Origin: Thermaurantimonas sp046299575
Lineage (GTDB): Bacteria > Bacteroidota > Bacteroidia > Flavobacteriales > Schleiferiaceae
Length of the DNA stretch: 64,000 nucleotides
NCBI RefSeq assembly: GCF_046299575.1
Contig: NZ_JBKBHX010000001.1
Location: 248,001 to 312,000 of the forward strand
Reading direction: 5' to 3'
The position numbers and the translations under genes are program-made. Positions 55,400 through 64,000 of the stretch are shown here, one piece after another. The notes beneath the pieces are model-generated. The model was not told the DNA's origin, did no database searches, and was given only the letters and a program-made list of their open reading frames with translations. Every line of letters starts with the position of its first letter. Positions within the stretch are counted from its first letter, which is position 1.

Positions 55400-56563
55400 A
55401 TGTCGGTAGTTCAGATACGAAATATTCTATTAATCTTCTTAATGCTCAAAGCTAGCACATTAAGTGCGCAGCCGTATCCTGGCATCTATCAATCAGGCCA
55501 GTGGCTACCCCTTTTACACGGCAAGCGATTCGCCCTGGCCGTGCACCATGCCTCTATGCGCGATTCAGTACATCTGATCGACTTCGTTTTATCAAAAGGG
55601 CTTAAACCAACCGTCATTTTCACTCCCGAACATGGCCTCACAGGTATGGCCTCTGCCGGTGAAAAAGTTGGCCATTCGCAGTACAAAGGCATACCCGTCA
55701 TTTCTCTGTATGGGGATCGCAAAAAGCCCACCCCCACCGATCTTCAAGGGGTTGATATTGTCCTATTTGACATGCAAGACATGGGTGTGCGATTTTTCAC
55801 CTACATCTCTACTTTGAGCTACATCATGGAGGCCTGCGCCGAGCAGGGCAAAAAAATCATTGTACTTGACCGACCCAATCCACATGCCCATTACATCGAT
55901 GGCCCGCTGTTGCGCAAGGGCTTCGAGTCTTTCGTAGGCCTGCATCCGGTGCCTATCGTGTATGGAATGACTATAGGCGAATACGCCCGCATGGTTAACG
56001 GCGAAGGTTGGTTAAAAAATGGCGTAAAAGCTGACCTGCTTGTCGTTAAGATAAAAGACTACGACCGTAAAAAGCGTTACTTTCCTCCGGTGCCACCCTC
56101 TCCTAATCTGCGCACGCGCGCAGCCATGCTGCTCTATCCATCACTTTGCCTCTTCGAGGGCACTCCCATTAGCGTAGGTCGAGGTACCGATCGGCCTTTT
56201 GAAATTATTGGTTCACCTACTTTCGCCGATGGAGATTTTTATTTCACTCCGGAGACACGACCGGGCGCCTCAAATCCGCCATATGCCGGCCAAAAATGCA
56301 GAGGATTCGATCTTCGTCACTTTGCTGAAAACTTTATGGCCGATGCAACGTTCCTATATCTCGACTGGCTGCTAGGATCCGTGGAGCTTGACCCAAACCC
56401 TTCAAAATTTTTCACCCCTTTCTTCGACAAACTGGCCGGGACAGACCAGTTGCGCAAGCAAATACTGGCCGGAATGAAAGCCGAAGACATTCGCAACAGC
56501 TGGGCTGAAGAGCTGGCTGCCTTTCAGCGCATTCGCTCTAAATATTTGCTTTATCCTGATTGA
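55400..56563 (+). CDS. Exo-beta-N-acetylmuramidase NamZ-type protein (DUF1343)
   Basis: A 387-residue secreted protein (signal ends near TLSAQ). DUF1343 landmarks: VIFTPEHGLTG, the acidic VDIVLFDMQDMGVRFFTY, VLDRPNPHAHYIDGP, the GMTIGEYARMVNGEGWL block, LFEGTPISVGRGTDRPFEIIG and GFDLRHFAE near the end. The family includes NamZ, which cleaves terminal N-acetylmuramic acid from peptidoglycan fragments. Activity here is by family. ATG 55400 puts the signal at the N-terminus. First of four tightly spaced genes. Confidence 0.9.
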   Translation: MSVVQIRNILLIFLMLKASTLSAQPYPGIYQSGQWLPLLHGKRFALAVHHASMRDSVHLIDFVLSKGLKPTVIFTPEHGLTGMASAGEKVGHSQYKGIPVISLYGDRKKPTPTDLQGVDIVLFDMQDMGVRFFTYISTLSYIMEACAEQGKKIIVLDRPNPHAHYIDGPLLRKGFESFVGLHPVPIVYGMTIGEYARMVNGEGWLKNGVKADLLVVKIKDYDRKKRYFPPVPPSPNLRTRAAMLLYPSLCLFEGTPISVGRGTDRPFEIIGSPTFADGDFYFTPETRPGASNPPYAGQKCRGFDLRHFAENFMADATFLYLDWLLGSVELDPNPSKFFTPFFDKLAGTDQLRKQILAGMKAEDIRNSWAEELAAFQRIRSKYLLYPD

Positions 56564-56574
56564 AACCATCCAAA

Positions 56575-57438
56575 ATGATCTTTAACCACAACGGAAATAT
56601 CACCGACGCCAACACCCTGCCCATCTCACTTACCAACCGGGCGCTACTCTACGGCGATGGGGTGTTTGAAACCATCAGATATGCTCACGGCAAGCTTCTT
56701 TTTTGGGAAGATCACTACTTTCGGTTGATGGCCTCCATGCGCATTCTGCGCATCCGCATACCCGATCACTGGACACCGGAGTTTCTTCAAAGTGAGATAT
56801 CAGAGCTTATTGCTGCTCACCACTGGGAGAAGCAGGCTGTTCGGGTACGTCTCACCGTATGGCGCTCAGGTGGCGGATTGTACACACCTGAGCTCCACAC
56901 CCCCGAATATCTCATCACCTGCGCTCAGCTTGAGACGCATGAATATCTCCTTCCTACGAAAACCATCCGCGTCGATGTTTACAAAGACGTGCCAAAACCG
57001 GCCAACTTGCTTTCCGGCCTAAAGCTCATTGGCAGCCAGCTGTATGTATTGGCCTCAATTTTTGCAGCTGAAAACGAACTCTATGACGCGCTGTTGATTA
57101 ATGACGTTAAAAACATCGCAGAATCAGCTCGTTCAAATGTTTTTGCCATTTTTGGCAAGCAGCTTATCACCCCACCGCTGAATTCGGGAGCACTCCGCGG
57201 CATTATGCGTCAGCGAATACTAAAGGCCGCCAACAAAGCCGATCTTTCAGTCGAAGAGAAAGACCTTACCCCCTTCGATTTACTGAAGGCCGATGAACTC
57301 TGGCTTACTAATGTGATTCATGGTATAACACCCGTTACAAGCTATCGCACAAAAACGTATACTGCCGAACTGGCCGAAGTCATGATCGGGGTACTCAATG
57401 AAATTGCACATCAAGATACCTTTGACCTTGCATTTTAA
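56575..57438 (+). CDS. Class IV aminotransferase (branched-chain / D-amino acid / ADC lyase fold)
   Basis: A 287-residue PLP enzyme of fold type IV. N-terminal NRALLYGDGVFETIRYAHGK and YFRLMASMRILRI, the probable PLP lysine in LLSGLKLIGSQLYVLA, AESARSNVFAIFG, and the GALRGIMRQRIL C-terminal substrate-pocket motif. Members act on branched-chain amino acids or D-alanine, or release pABA; motifs do not decide. Behind an exo-muramidase a D-amino acid aminotransferase role is attractive but only inferred. Start ATG 56575; TTG 56560 would overlap the previous gene. Confidence 0.88.
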   Translation: MIFNHNGNITDANTLPISLTNRALLYGDGVFETIRYAHGKLLFWEDHYFRLMASMRILRIRIPDHWTPEFLQSEISELIAAHHWEKQAVRVRLTVWRSGGGLYTPELHTPEYLITCAQLETHEYLLPTKTIRVDVYKDVPKPANLLSGLKLIGSQLYVLASIFAAENELYDALLINDVKNIAESARSNVFAIFGKQLITPPLNSGALRGIMRQRILKAANKADLSVEEKDLTPFDLLKADELWLTNVIHGITPVTSYRTKTYTAELAEVMIGVLNEIAHQDTFDLAF

Positions 57439-57446
57439 ACCTCTTG

Positions 57447-58550
57447 ATGGAAAGGCTACAGTCACACATTCACTTACAGCCTGAGCGCTTGCATGCATGG
57501 ATTCAAGATTTTTTGAAACATTCAACCCATTGGCGATACGAAGTCGCTTTTTCAGTAGAGGGCAGACCTATTTACACTTTACATGCCGGCTCTAAATCCG
57601 AAAGAATAGTCATCTGGTCGCAGATGCACGGAAACGAAGCCACTGGCACATACGCACTTACCGATCTGCTACTCAGTCTTGAGGAAGAAGTTGACCTTCT
57701 CAACTTCCTGTTGAATCGCTTTTCGTTGATTGTAGTGCCTATGCTCAATCCCGACGGTGCAGCTCGCTTCAGCCGTTACAATGCCATTGGCTCCGACCTC
57801 AACAGAGAAGGTCTTCGCACCTTTTCACCAGAGGCCGCATTACTTAAATCATTGCTGGAGGATAACGCCGTTTGGGCCTTCAATCTCCATGACCAGCGCA
57901 CTTTATTCAGTGTTGGAAGTACCTCAGTACCCGCAACTCTTTCATTACTAGCGCCTTCCACCATCACCCAGAGAGGCGAACAGGCACGACTAAATGCCAT
58001 AAAGCTGATTTCTAATACTTTAGAGATGTTTGAAATCAATGATCGCAAATACATCGCACGTTTTAGTGACGAGTACTATCCGCAAGCTATGGGCGAGTGG
58101 TGTACAGATCGCGGCATCTCTACCGTATTGGTTGAATGCGGGGGATACTACAATGATCCCCATCGCACAAAAGCCCGCCAGATGTGTTTTCACTTTTTGA
58201 AAAACGCTTTGAGCAAAATCTCCTATCCCGACGAAACCTTATCGACTTCTTATTTCTCTTTGCCTATTAATATGCAGAATCTGCGTGATGTGATACTACG
58301 CAATGTAAAAATGAACACTCCGGCCGGCACTATTTGCACCGACTTAAGCTTCTCGGCCGTATACCAGCCTTTAGAAAAAATTTGGAAATGGCAGCTCGAA
58401 GAGGTCGGCGACCTTCAACTCAAATCCGGATACTTAGATATCGACCTCTCATACGTAGATCCCGTTGACCAATATCAATGGAAACCTTTAACCCTCTATA
58501 CACTCGATGATTTACCCAAAACATGGCATCCATGGTTTACCACGACCTAA
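57447..58550 (+). CDS. M14 family zinc carboxypeptidase-like protein
   Basis: A 367-residue protein without signal peptide. Zinc motifs WSQMHGNEATG (His and Glu ligands) and FNLHDQ (third His), with LNPDGAARFSRYNAIGSDLNRE between them, typical of M14 enzymes and succinylglutamate desuccinylase-like relatives. The catalytic Glu is likely VLVECGGYYND near 235. The C-terminal 90 residues are strand-rich. Cleaves amide bonds of peptides or acyl-amino acids; cell-wall peptides are a possible substrate given the NamZ neighbour. Lies 8 bp behind the aminotransferase. Confidence 0.87.
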   Translation: MERLQSHIHLQPERLHAWIQDFLKHSTHWRYEVAFSVEGRPIYTLHAGSKSERIVIWSQMHGNEATGTYALTDLLLSLEEEVDLLNFLLNRFSLIVVPMLNPDGAARFSRYNAIGSDLNREGLRTFSPEAALLKSLLEDNAVWAFNLHDQRTLFSVGSTSVPATLSLLAPSTITQRGEQARLNAIKLISNTLEMFEINDRKYIARFSDEYYPQAMGEWCTDRGISTVLVECGGYYNDPHRTKARQMCFHFLKNALSKISYPDETLSTSYFSLPINMQNLRDVILRNVKMNTPAGTICTDLSFSAVYQPLEKIWKWQLEEVGDLQLKSGYLDIDLSYVDPVDQYQWKPLTLYTLDDLPKTWHPWFTTT

Positions 58551-59917
58551 ATTCTTTTGAAAGCATCAATCCTTACACTGGCGAAAAATTTGCCCGATTT
58601 GAACTGCTCACTGACTCAGAACTCGATAAAACCTTAATCAAGTCGCAAGAAGCCTTTTTAAAGTGGCGAAAAACAAGCCTTAAGGAGCGCCTAGCGCTCA
58701 TCAATGCACTGAGCAATCTGCTGAATGAAGAAGCAACGACCTATGGCCAAACAATTTCCCTAGAAATGGGAAAACCACTGCGAGAGGCTATAGCCGAAGT
58801 GAAAAAGTGCGCCGTAGCATGTAAATATTACGTAGAGCACGCTCCCAGTCATTTAAAACCTCGAAAAGTGCCTCTCGAAACCGGTCGAACTGGCGAGGTG
58901 CGTTACGAACCTCTCGGTGTAATTCTGGGCATCATGCCCTGGAATTTTCCCTTCTGGCAGGTCATACGCTTTGCCATTCCTACCCTGGCGGCTGGCAACG
59001 TGGTGATGGTAAAGCATGCTCCAAACACCCCGCGTTCTGCACTTATGCTACAGCAGCTCTTCGCCCGTGCAGGCTTTCCGGTGGGCATTTACACAAATTT
59101 GTTTATTTCCATCCCTCAGGTAAGCAGTCTTATTGCTCGCAGTGAAATTGCAGGAGTTTCGCTTACGGGTAGCACTCGAGCCGGAAGAGCAGTGGCAGCC
59201 TTAGCTGGTCAACATCTGAAGCCATCCGTTCTGGAACTCGGCGGCAGCAATTCGCTCATTGCTCTTCCTGATGCACCGGTTCAGAAGGTCGTTGAACATG
59301 CTGTAAATGCGCGCTTTATGAATGCCGGCCAGAGCTGCATCTCTGCCAAGCGCATCTTCGTGCCTAAGGATAAATACGAAACCTATATCAAGGAGCTCAC
59401 CATTCGCATCAAGCGCCTAAAGATGGGAAACCCTCTGATGGATGATACACACATTGGCCCTGTTGCACGCCTCGACCTTGCTGAACAACTTGAAAAACAG
59501 GTAAATGCAAGTGTAGAGTTAGGAGCAAGGGTACATATTGGCGCACAGCGGAATGGTACCATTTTTACACCGACCCTCCTCACTCACGTAAAGCCAGGTA
59601 TGCCGGCCTTCGACGAAGAGCTTTTCGGACCTGTAGCCGTGTTGATTGGTTATTCTTCTGATAAAGAAGTAGTACAGTTGGCTAACAACACGCCTTACGG
59701 TCTTGGAACTGCACTCTTTACTGAAGATGTAGAACACGCAAAAAAACTAATCCCAAAATTTCAGGACGGTGCTGTTTATATAAATGAATGGATCCACAGT
59801 GATCCGCGCTTGCCTTTCGGCGGTGTAAAAGACAGCGGTTATGGTCGCGAACTTTCAGAAGAAGGCATTCGCGCCTTTGTAAACGTTAAATCGGTGGTGG
59901 TAAATTCTGCTTTTTGA
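58523..59917 (+). CDS. NAD(P)-dependent aldehyde dehydrogenase (succinate-semialdehyde dehydrogenase type)
   Basis: A 464-residue ALDH. Cofactor region GVILGIMPWNFPFWQ, the general-base Glu in VLELGGSNSLI, catalytic Cys in FMNAGQSCISAKRIF and the C-terminal PFGGVKDSGYGREL. Best resemblance is to the SSADH/GabD-like group, but the substrate is inferred. It overlaps the M14 gene by 28 bp; ATG 58532 is a possible shorter start. Last gene of the NamZ run. Confidence 0.93.
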   Translation: MASMVYHDLNSFESINPYTGEKFARFELLTDSELDKTLIKSQEAFLKWRKTSLKERLALINALSNLLNEEATTYGQTISLEMGKPLREAIAEVKKCAVACKYYVEHAPSHLKPRKVPLETGRTGEVRYEPLGVILGIMPWNFPFWQVIRFAIPTLAAGNVVMVKHAPNTPRSALMLQQLFARAGFPVGIYTNLFISIPQVSSLIARSEIAGVSLTGSTRAGRAVAALAGQHLKPSVLELGGSNSLIALPDAPVQKVVEHAVNARFMNAGQSCISAKRIFVPKDKYETYIKELTIRIKRLKMGNPLMDDTHIGPVARLDLAEQLEKQVNASVELGARVHIGAQRNGTIFTPTLLTHVKPGMPAFDEELFGPVAVLIGYSSDKEVVQLANNTPYGLGTALFTEDVEHAKKLIPKFQDGAVYINEWIHSDPRLPFGGVKDSGYGRELSEEGIRAFVNVKSVVVNSAF

Positions 59918-59926
59918 GCAAAGCGC

Positions 59927-60298
59927 TTAACTACCAAAACCCGATTTAGATATGTAGATGTATGATAGGAGCATCGCTATCAACGTGAGGTAGATGGCTA
60001 TGTTCCATCGCTTTATGGTTTGCTTGACGTGGAGTATTTCACCATTGTCTTTTTCATCGATCTCTACCGGAAAAAGCAGAGGATACATCCACAGGGCTTC
60101 CAGCCTCAGCTTGCGTTCTTCGGCATTTTTCCAGTCAAAAATTAATAGATTCACAGGCTGTAGCTCTTTCGAGGTTTTGCCTTTCTTATTCTGTAATGTA
60201 AGCAACTTCAAATGCCAAAAAACTTTAATGTAGTAGAAAATAATTAGAGCAAAGGTGGTAATGATGAATATAAAAAATCCGAGAAACTGTGCTATCAT
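59927..60298 (-). CDS. Membrane protein of unknown function
   Basis: A 123-residue protein with an N-terminal helix (FFIFIITTFALIIFYYI), a cytosolic charged middle and a C-terminal helix (AIYLTLIAMLLSYIYI). No family recognised. Its ATG follows the stop of the glycosyltransferase with no gap (TAGATG), so it is translated with it. Confidence 0.75.
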   Translation of the reverse strand: MIAQFLGFFIFIITTFALIIFYYIKVFWHLKLLTLQNKKGKTSKELQPVNLLIFDWKNAEERKLRLEALWMYPLLFPVEIDEKDNGEILHVKQTIKRWNIAIYLTLIAMLLSYIYISKSGFGS

Positions 60299-61078
60299 CT
60301 ACCGTGTAGTTTTTCGATACAATTCAGCTAATTTCAGATAGCGCTCTAATACACCCCATGCCTGGATGGCACTGATGGCCAAACCCGGCAATCCATCTCT
60401 GAATCCCTGTTGAAGAAAGTAGTGTTTCACAAATCGGAAAAAGGGTTTGAACACAAAATGCACAAAACCAGGTTTTTTACCTTTTTTGTAGAGTTCCTCA
60501 CTTTGCCAGGTGGCATACCGATGCATTTTATTCAAATAGTGATCTAACCCTCTGTAAGTATAGTGCAGCAGTGGCTCATCGATGCGGCCCACCTTGCACC
60601 GGCACTCCATTTCTTCGTGAACAAGCACATCGGGATAGCGGCATGTACCGTCGTTGTAAATCAGTCGGATTACTTTATCGCCTTGCCAGCCACTGAAATA
60701 AATCCAACGGCCCATAAAGTTGTTCCTCCGGCGTATCCAATAGGCTTTATGGCCTTTGCTCGACTGTACGACCGCGTCAATCTCATGCTTCAGAGCATCA
60801 GTTACTTCTTCATCGGCATCGAGTATCAGCGTCCAGTGCGCACTCAATAGATCGAGCCCTCGATTTTTCTGGCGAGCAGGAGTGTCGTATGGGTGTTTGT
60901 GTATTCTAACACTTTGATATTCAGAAGCTATTTGAAGAGTTTTATCTGTGCTATAGCTGTCGAGCATCAGCAGTACATCGTCAGCCCAGCCTACGACCGA
61001 GTCAAGCACCCGGCGGATGTTTTCTTCTTCGTTTCCGGCAGTGATGAGTACCTGAAGCGGGGCTCTTCTAACTGTCAT
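60299..61078 (-). CDS. Glycosyltransferase family 2 protein (WaaE/KdtX-like)
   Basis: A 259-residue GT-A enzyme. N-terminal VLITAGNEEENIRRVLDSV, the D-x-D-type site in LILDADEEVTDAL, then WIRRRNNFMGRWIYFSGW, which is typical of the KdtX/WaaE group that adds sugars to the LPS core. The C-terminal helix may touch the membrane. Start overlaps the smpB stop by four bases. Confidence 0.9.
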   Translation of the reverse strand: MTVRRAPLQVLITAGNEEENIRRVLDSVVGWADDVLLMLDSYSTDKTLQIASEYQSVRIHKHPYDTPARQKNRGLDLLSAHWTLILDADEEVTDALKHEIDAVVQSSKGHKAYWIRRRNNFMGRWIYFSGWQGDKVIRLIYNDGTCRYPDVLVHEEMECRCKVGRIDEPLLHYTYRGLDHYLNKMHRYATWQSEELYKKGKKPGFVHFVFKPFFRFVKHYFLQQGFRDGLPGLAISAIQAWGVLERYLKLAELYRKTTR

Positions 61079-61536
61079 AGGCGCAAACGGTCCATTTCGC
61101 GTTTTTGATCGCGCTCTTTTATGCTTTCGCGCTTGTCGTAGAGCTTCTTGCCGCGCACTAAGGCAATTTCGAGTTTTGCGAGTCCTTTGTCATTTATAAA
61201 AAGGGAAAGAGGTACTATGGTAAGTCCTTGATTTTTAATGGCATCTTTCAGTCGCTTGAGCTCACGGCGGCTCAGAAGCAGCTTGCGTTCGCGCAAAGGG
61301 TCGTGATTCATTATGTTGCCATGCGAATACTCGGCTATGTGCATGTTTTTGACAAAGAGTTCGTCGCCTTTGAAGTAACAATAGCTGTCGGCAAGGTTTA
61401 CCTTGCTCTGGCGGATAGACTTAATCTCTGTGCCCAACAGCACCATTCCGGCCACAAATTTGTCGAGCACTTCGTACTCAAAGCGCGCTCTGCGATTTTG
61501 GATAGAAACTTTTTTCTCAAGCTTCTCAGTTGCCAT
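61075..61536 (-). CDS. smpB: SsrA-binding protein
   Basis: A 153-residue protein that binds tmRNA to rescue stalled ribosomes. Core motifs: QNRRARFEYEVLDKFVAGMVL, GTEIKSIRQSKVNLADSY, and RERKLLLSRRELKRL; basic C-terminal tail KKLYDKRESIKERDQKREM that reaches into the mRNA channel. The ssrA gene is not in the window. First gene of a coupled run with a glycosyltransferase and a membrane protein. Confidence 0.96.
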   Translation of the reverse strand: MATEKLEKKVSIQNRRARFEYEVLDKFVAGMVLLGTEIKSIRQSKVNLADSYCYFKGDELFVKNMHIAEYSHGNIMNHDPLRERKLLLSRRELKRLKDAIKNQGLTIVPLSLFINDKGLAKLEIALVRGKKLYDKRESIKERDQKREMDRLRL

Positions 61537-61540
61537 ACGG

Positions 61541-61548
61541 CAAAGGTA
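61541..61548 (-). promoter_or_regulatory. -7 element TACCTTTG directly before smpB
   Basis: Full TAnnTTTG match on the minus strand, only four bases from the smpB ATG (61536). If used, the mRNA would be leaderless. No TTG at the expected -33 position. Confidence 0.4.
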
Positions 61549-61608
61549 CGTTTAAGCCTTGCAGAGCGATGGTTGCACTTCGATTATTTTCGCCTTTCTA
61601 TTTCCAAC

Positions 61609-62325
61609 ATGCCTTTAACTGACCAAAAACCATTTCAAATCTTTGGATTAAGGCTCTTCCACCACCTATCAAGCATTAAAATTGGTACTGATGCTGTACT
61701 ATTGAGTGCTGCCATTCGCCGATATGCAGCAGCTGACCGAGTGCTCGACGTAGGCTGTGGATGCGGCATCATCGGTTTGTCTTTTGTAAAGAAGTTTTCA
61801 AATGCTTTTTTAACCGGTATTGATCTTCATCGTCCCTCGATTGAGCAAGCCACAGAAAACAGCCAGATAAACTTCTTAGAAAACCGCTCTAAATTTTTAT
61901 GTGCTGATTATCAAACTTTCTCTACTAATGAAAAATTCGATTTGATCGTTTCAAATCCGCCCTTTTTTCAAAACCAGCTCAAGTCGCCTAAAGCAATTAA
62001 AAATGCTGCGCGGCATGGCGACGATAGCCTTCCTCATGATGTCTTAATCCATAAATCTGCTGAATTATTAGCAGGAACCTTAGCCCTTATTGTTCCTTAC
62101 ACCTACAGGAATTTGTTTTTACTACTGGCTGAGAATAAGAACTTACGCCCTTCACATGAAATAGTTATTCGTTCTAAACCCGATTCTGAAATTCCTATCC
62201 GTGTAATACTTTTTTTTAAAAAGCAAATACGCAGCCCATCATTTTTTGAATCACACGAACTTGTGATTCGCAGAAGTGATAATTCTTTTACGGATGACTA
62301 TCTGGATTTTGTATATCAGAGCTAA
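61609..62325 (+). CDS. trmN6: tRNA1(Val) (adenine(37)-N6)-methyltransferase
   Basis: A 238-residue AdoMet-dependent methyltransferase. Starts with QKPFQIFGLRLFHHLSSIKIG, as in the YfiC/TrmN6 family; motif I VLDVGCGCGIIGLS, acidic end of motif II in GIDLH, and the catalytic VSNPPFF (NPPF/Y type for N6-adenine). ATG 61609 is used because the frame upstream is antisense to smpB. Divergent from smpB. Confidence 0.92.
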   Translation: MPLTDQKPFQIFGLRLFHHLSSIKIGTDAVLLSAAIRRYAAADRVLDVGCGCGIIGLSFVKKFSNAFLTGIDLHRPSIEQATENSQINFLENRSKFLCADYQTFSTNEKFDLIVSNPPFFQNQLKSPKAIKNAARHGDDSLPHDVLIHKSAELLAGTLALIVPYTYRNLFLLLAENKNLRPSHEIVIRSKPDSEIPIRVILFFKKQIRSPSFFESHELVIRRSDNSFTDDYLDFVYQS

Positions 62326-62460
62326 ACGAATTTGACGAAATTGAAAAAATAAACAACGCAGCGCATTGTGAAATAAAAATAAAAACCTATTTAAAACGAT
62401 AAAATCCCAACAATATAATTACGAAATCGTTAAAAAAGTTGGATTTTTGCAGGTGGGATT

Positions 62461-63558
62461 ATGAAAAATGTGACGGAAATACTGACCGGTAAGAGGAATG
62501 GTGCCCATGTTCCGCTCATTGCCGGTCCATGCAGCGCTGAGAGTTATGAGCAACTACGCTCCACTGTACTTGAGCTTCGGGAGATTCCGAATCTGATCGC
62601 TGTAAGAGCTGGCGTGTGGAAACCTAGAACTCGGCCTGGAAGTTTCGAGGGCATTGGCGAACACGCTCTTCAATGGATTCAAAAAATCAAAGAAGAAACA
62701 GGGCTAAAATTTGCCGTAGAGGTGGCTAACTCCTGGCAAACAGAAGCTGCCCTTAACGCCGGCATTGACATACTTTGGATCGGTGCGCGCACCACAGTTA
62801 ATCCCTTTTACGTACAAGAAATCGCAGAGGTACTGCGCGGGGTAGATGTGCCCGTGATGGTAAAAAACCCCATCCACGCAGACTTAGGCCTGTGGATCGG
62901 TGGCGTAGAACGGCTTCGCAAGTCAGGTATTCGTCGCATCGTGGCCGTTCACCGGGGATTTTTTACTTCGGGCACCAGTGTTTTTCGCAACGACCCCAAG
63001 TGGGAAATACCTGTAGAATTTCGCACACACATGCCCGATGTACCCATCGTGTGCGACCCTAGCCACATATCGGGCAAGCGCGATTACATCTTCGAAATAA
63101 GCCAAGCCGCCCTCGACCTCGAAATGGACGGCCTTATGATCGAGTCGCATTACAGACCAGATCAGGCATTGAGTGACGCTGAGCAACAAGTGACGCCAGC
63201 TGAGCTCAAGCAAATCATGGCAAAACTCGTTCGAAGGGAAGAGCTGCCAGAAAATACTGAAGCCCTCGAACACCTCTACGCACTTCGTCATCAAATCGAT
63301 GCACTTGACCATCAGATACTCAACCTATTGGAAAAACGCAAACATCTGGTCGAGAGCATTGGCGAGCTCAAAAAAGATCACAACATTACGATTCTACAGT
63401 TTCAGCGTTGGTTCGAAATCGTAAAAGACCGCAGCCAGCTGGCCAGATTATTGGGCTTAGAAGAAGATGTGATTTTGGAAATCTTCCAACTTATACATCG
63501 ATCGAGTATTAAAATTCAGCAGCAAATTCTTCAAGGCAAAACCACCGACGTACAATAA
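62461..63558 (+). CDS. Bifunctional 3-deoxy-7-phosphoheptulonate synthase / chorismate mutase type II
   Basis: 365 residues. Residues 1-265 are a class I-beta DAHP synthase: VPLIAGPCSAESYEQL, the GVWKPRTRPGSFEGIG phosphate loop and VCDPSHISG metal region. Residues 270-355 are an AroQ-type chorismate mutase with LRHQIDALDHQILNLLEKR and an IHRSSIKIQQ end. The fusion, common in Bacteroidota, lets prephenate or chorismate mutase-domain signals control entry to the pathway. It complements aroC at the left end of the window. Confidence 0.95.
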   Translation: MKNVTEILTGKRNGAHVPLIAGPCSAESYEQLRSTVLELREIPNLIAVRAGVWKPRTRPGSFEGIGEHALQWIQKIKEETGLKFAVEVANSWQTEAALNAGIDILWIGARTTVNPFYVQEIAEVLRGVDVPVMVKNPIHADLGLWIGGVERLRKSGIRRIVAVHRGFFTSGTSVFRNDPKWEIPVEFRTHMPDVPIVCDPSHISGKRDYIFEISQAALDLEMDGLMIESHYRPDQALSDAEQQVTPAELKQIMAKLVRREELPENTEALEHLYALRHQIDALDHQILNLLEKRKHLVESIGELKKDHNITILQFQRWFEIVKDRSQLARLLGLEEDVILEIFQLIHRSSIKIQQQILQGKTTDVQ

Positions 63559-63624
63559 GGTAAACTTTATCTTGTTAATATGTTTTTTGAGGTTTTCTAA
63601 AAAAATCAGGGAAGGGCGAAACAA

Positions 63625-63632
63625 TAATTTTG
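63625..63632 (+). promoter_or_regulatory. -7 element TAATTTTG before the last gene
   Basis: Full TAnnTTTG match 15 bases before ATG 63648. No clear -33 element. Confidence 0.5.
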
Positions 63633-63647
63633 TTTCAAATTTGAGGA

Positions 63648-64000
63648 ATGAAAAAAGTTCGCCTATTAAAAGCCTCAAAAATCCTAGTAATTTTCGCCAT
63701 ATTCCTCCTTATTGCCTGCGGCAGAAAGGAAGTCGAACAATTATCTCCCTTTCAATTCATAACACCTGACGCCTCGGTAGTAGTGCTTTCTCATTCTCCG
63801 CAAAATTTCATTGCCGATGTTCAGAAAAATGCCTTTTTCAAAAGTCTTAAAGGGTCAAAGTGGCTTGATGAAATAAACAAAGATCTTGAGTTTTTTCGAC
63901 TGTTGGCAGGCGATAGCACTTTTAGTGTTTTGACTAAAAATTCATTAACCGGAGCTCTGGTGCTATCAGGAGCCAAGAAATACGGTTGGCTGTTCATAGT
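63648..64000 (+). CDS. Putative lipoprotein, N-terminal part only
   Basis: 117 residues before the right edge. Lipoprotein signal with FLLIACGRKE (Cys about residue 21), then PFQFITPDASVVVLSHSP and a mixed helix-strand segment with FFRLLAGD. The pattern reminds me of DUF3352-type Bacteroidota lipoproteins, but too little is visible to be sure. Confidence 0.7.
   Translation, partial: MKKVRLLKASKILVIFAIFLLIACGRKEVEQLSPFQFITPDASVVVLSHSPQNFIADVQKNAFFKSLKGSKWLDEINKDLEFFRLLAGDSTFSVLTKNSLTGALVLSGAKKYGWLFI

Overview
This window comes from a Bacteroidota chromosome. The evidence is: two very large secreted beta-helix proteins with C-terminal type IX secretion (T9SS) sorting domains; promoters of the TAnnTTTG type instead of sigma70 boxes (best example TTG-N19-TATATTTG before tRNA-Gln); a GWxTD-domain protein; a fused DAHP synthase/type II chorismate mutase; a PID-CTERM-like small protein; and a rarity of Shine-Dalgarno sites. 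Class and order cannot be fixed from sequence alone.

Layout. 1-1627: partial dicarboxylate/cation symporter translationally coupled to aroC. 1707-6117: an accessory island of tandem cassettes, each pairing a small secreted four-cysteine protein with a larger secreted protein that ends in a CxxC, thioredoxin-like domain; the two large genes share an almost identical 957-bp 3' module but have diverged 5' modules, and the small genes carry nonsense codons. 6244-11147: NqrM-like small membrane protein, GWxTD lipoprotein and rlmB (overlapping genes), then two class V PLP enzymes on the other strand. 11370-16587: lpdA, tRNA-Gln, two conserved Bacteroidota genes and a TerC protein. 16643-21496: a barrel-protein remnant and a T9SS beta-helix gene broken by one in-frame TAG. 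22094-28253: clpB, a deacetylase/Cys-rich protein pair, a YdcF protein and an M20 peptidase. 28563-34730: a 1992-residue T9SS protein followed by a 56-residue CTERM-like membrane protein. 35328-47490: accA, a sodium:solute symporter, a three-gene run (M49 peptidase, glycosyltransferase, hemB), a GC-rich multi-hairpin element, a polyprenyl synthase, riboflavin synthase and the fabH-accB-accC operon. 47647-55030: FAS1 lipoprotein and a TetR-controlled RND efflux operon. 55400-59917: an operon headed by a NamZ-type exo-muramidase. 59927-64000: a membrane protein, a glycosyltransferase and smpB; a tRNA1(Val) methyltransferase, DAHP synthase/chorismate mutase and the start of a lipoprotein gene.

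How it works together. Most of the window is housekeeping: fatty-acid initiation (accABC, fabH; accD absent here), the two ends of the chorismate pathway (aroC and DAHPS-CM), tRNA/rRNA maintenance, protein quality control (clpB, smpB) and isoprenoid, riboflavin and haem steps. The surface-directed genes stand out: T9SS proteins, the CTERM-like protein, the CxxC/four-Cys cassettes and the cell-wall salvage operon.

The most unusual part is the 1.7-6.1 kb cassette array. It combines tandem duplication, module homogenisation, long poly-A tracts next to the promoters and degenerating small partners. I do not recognise it as a named system.
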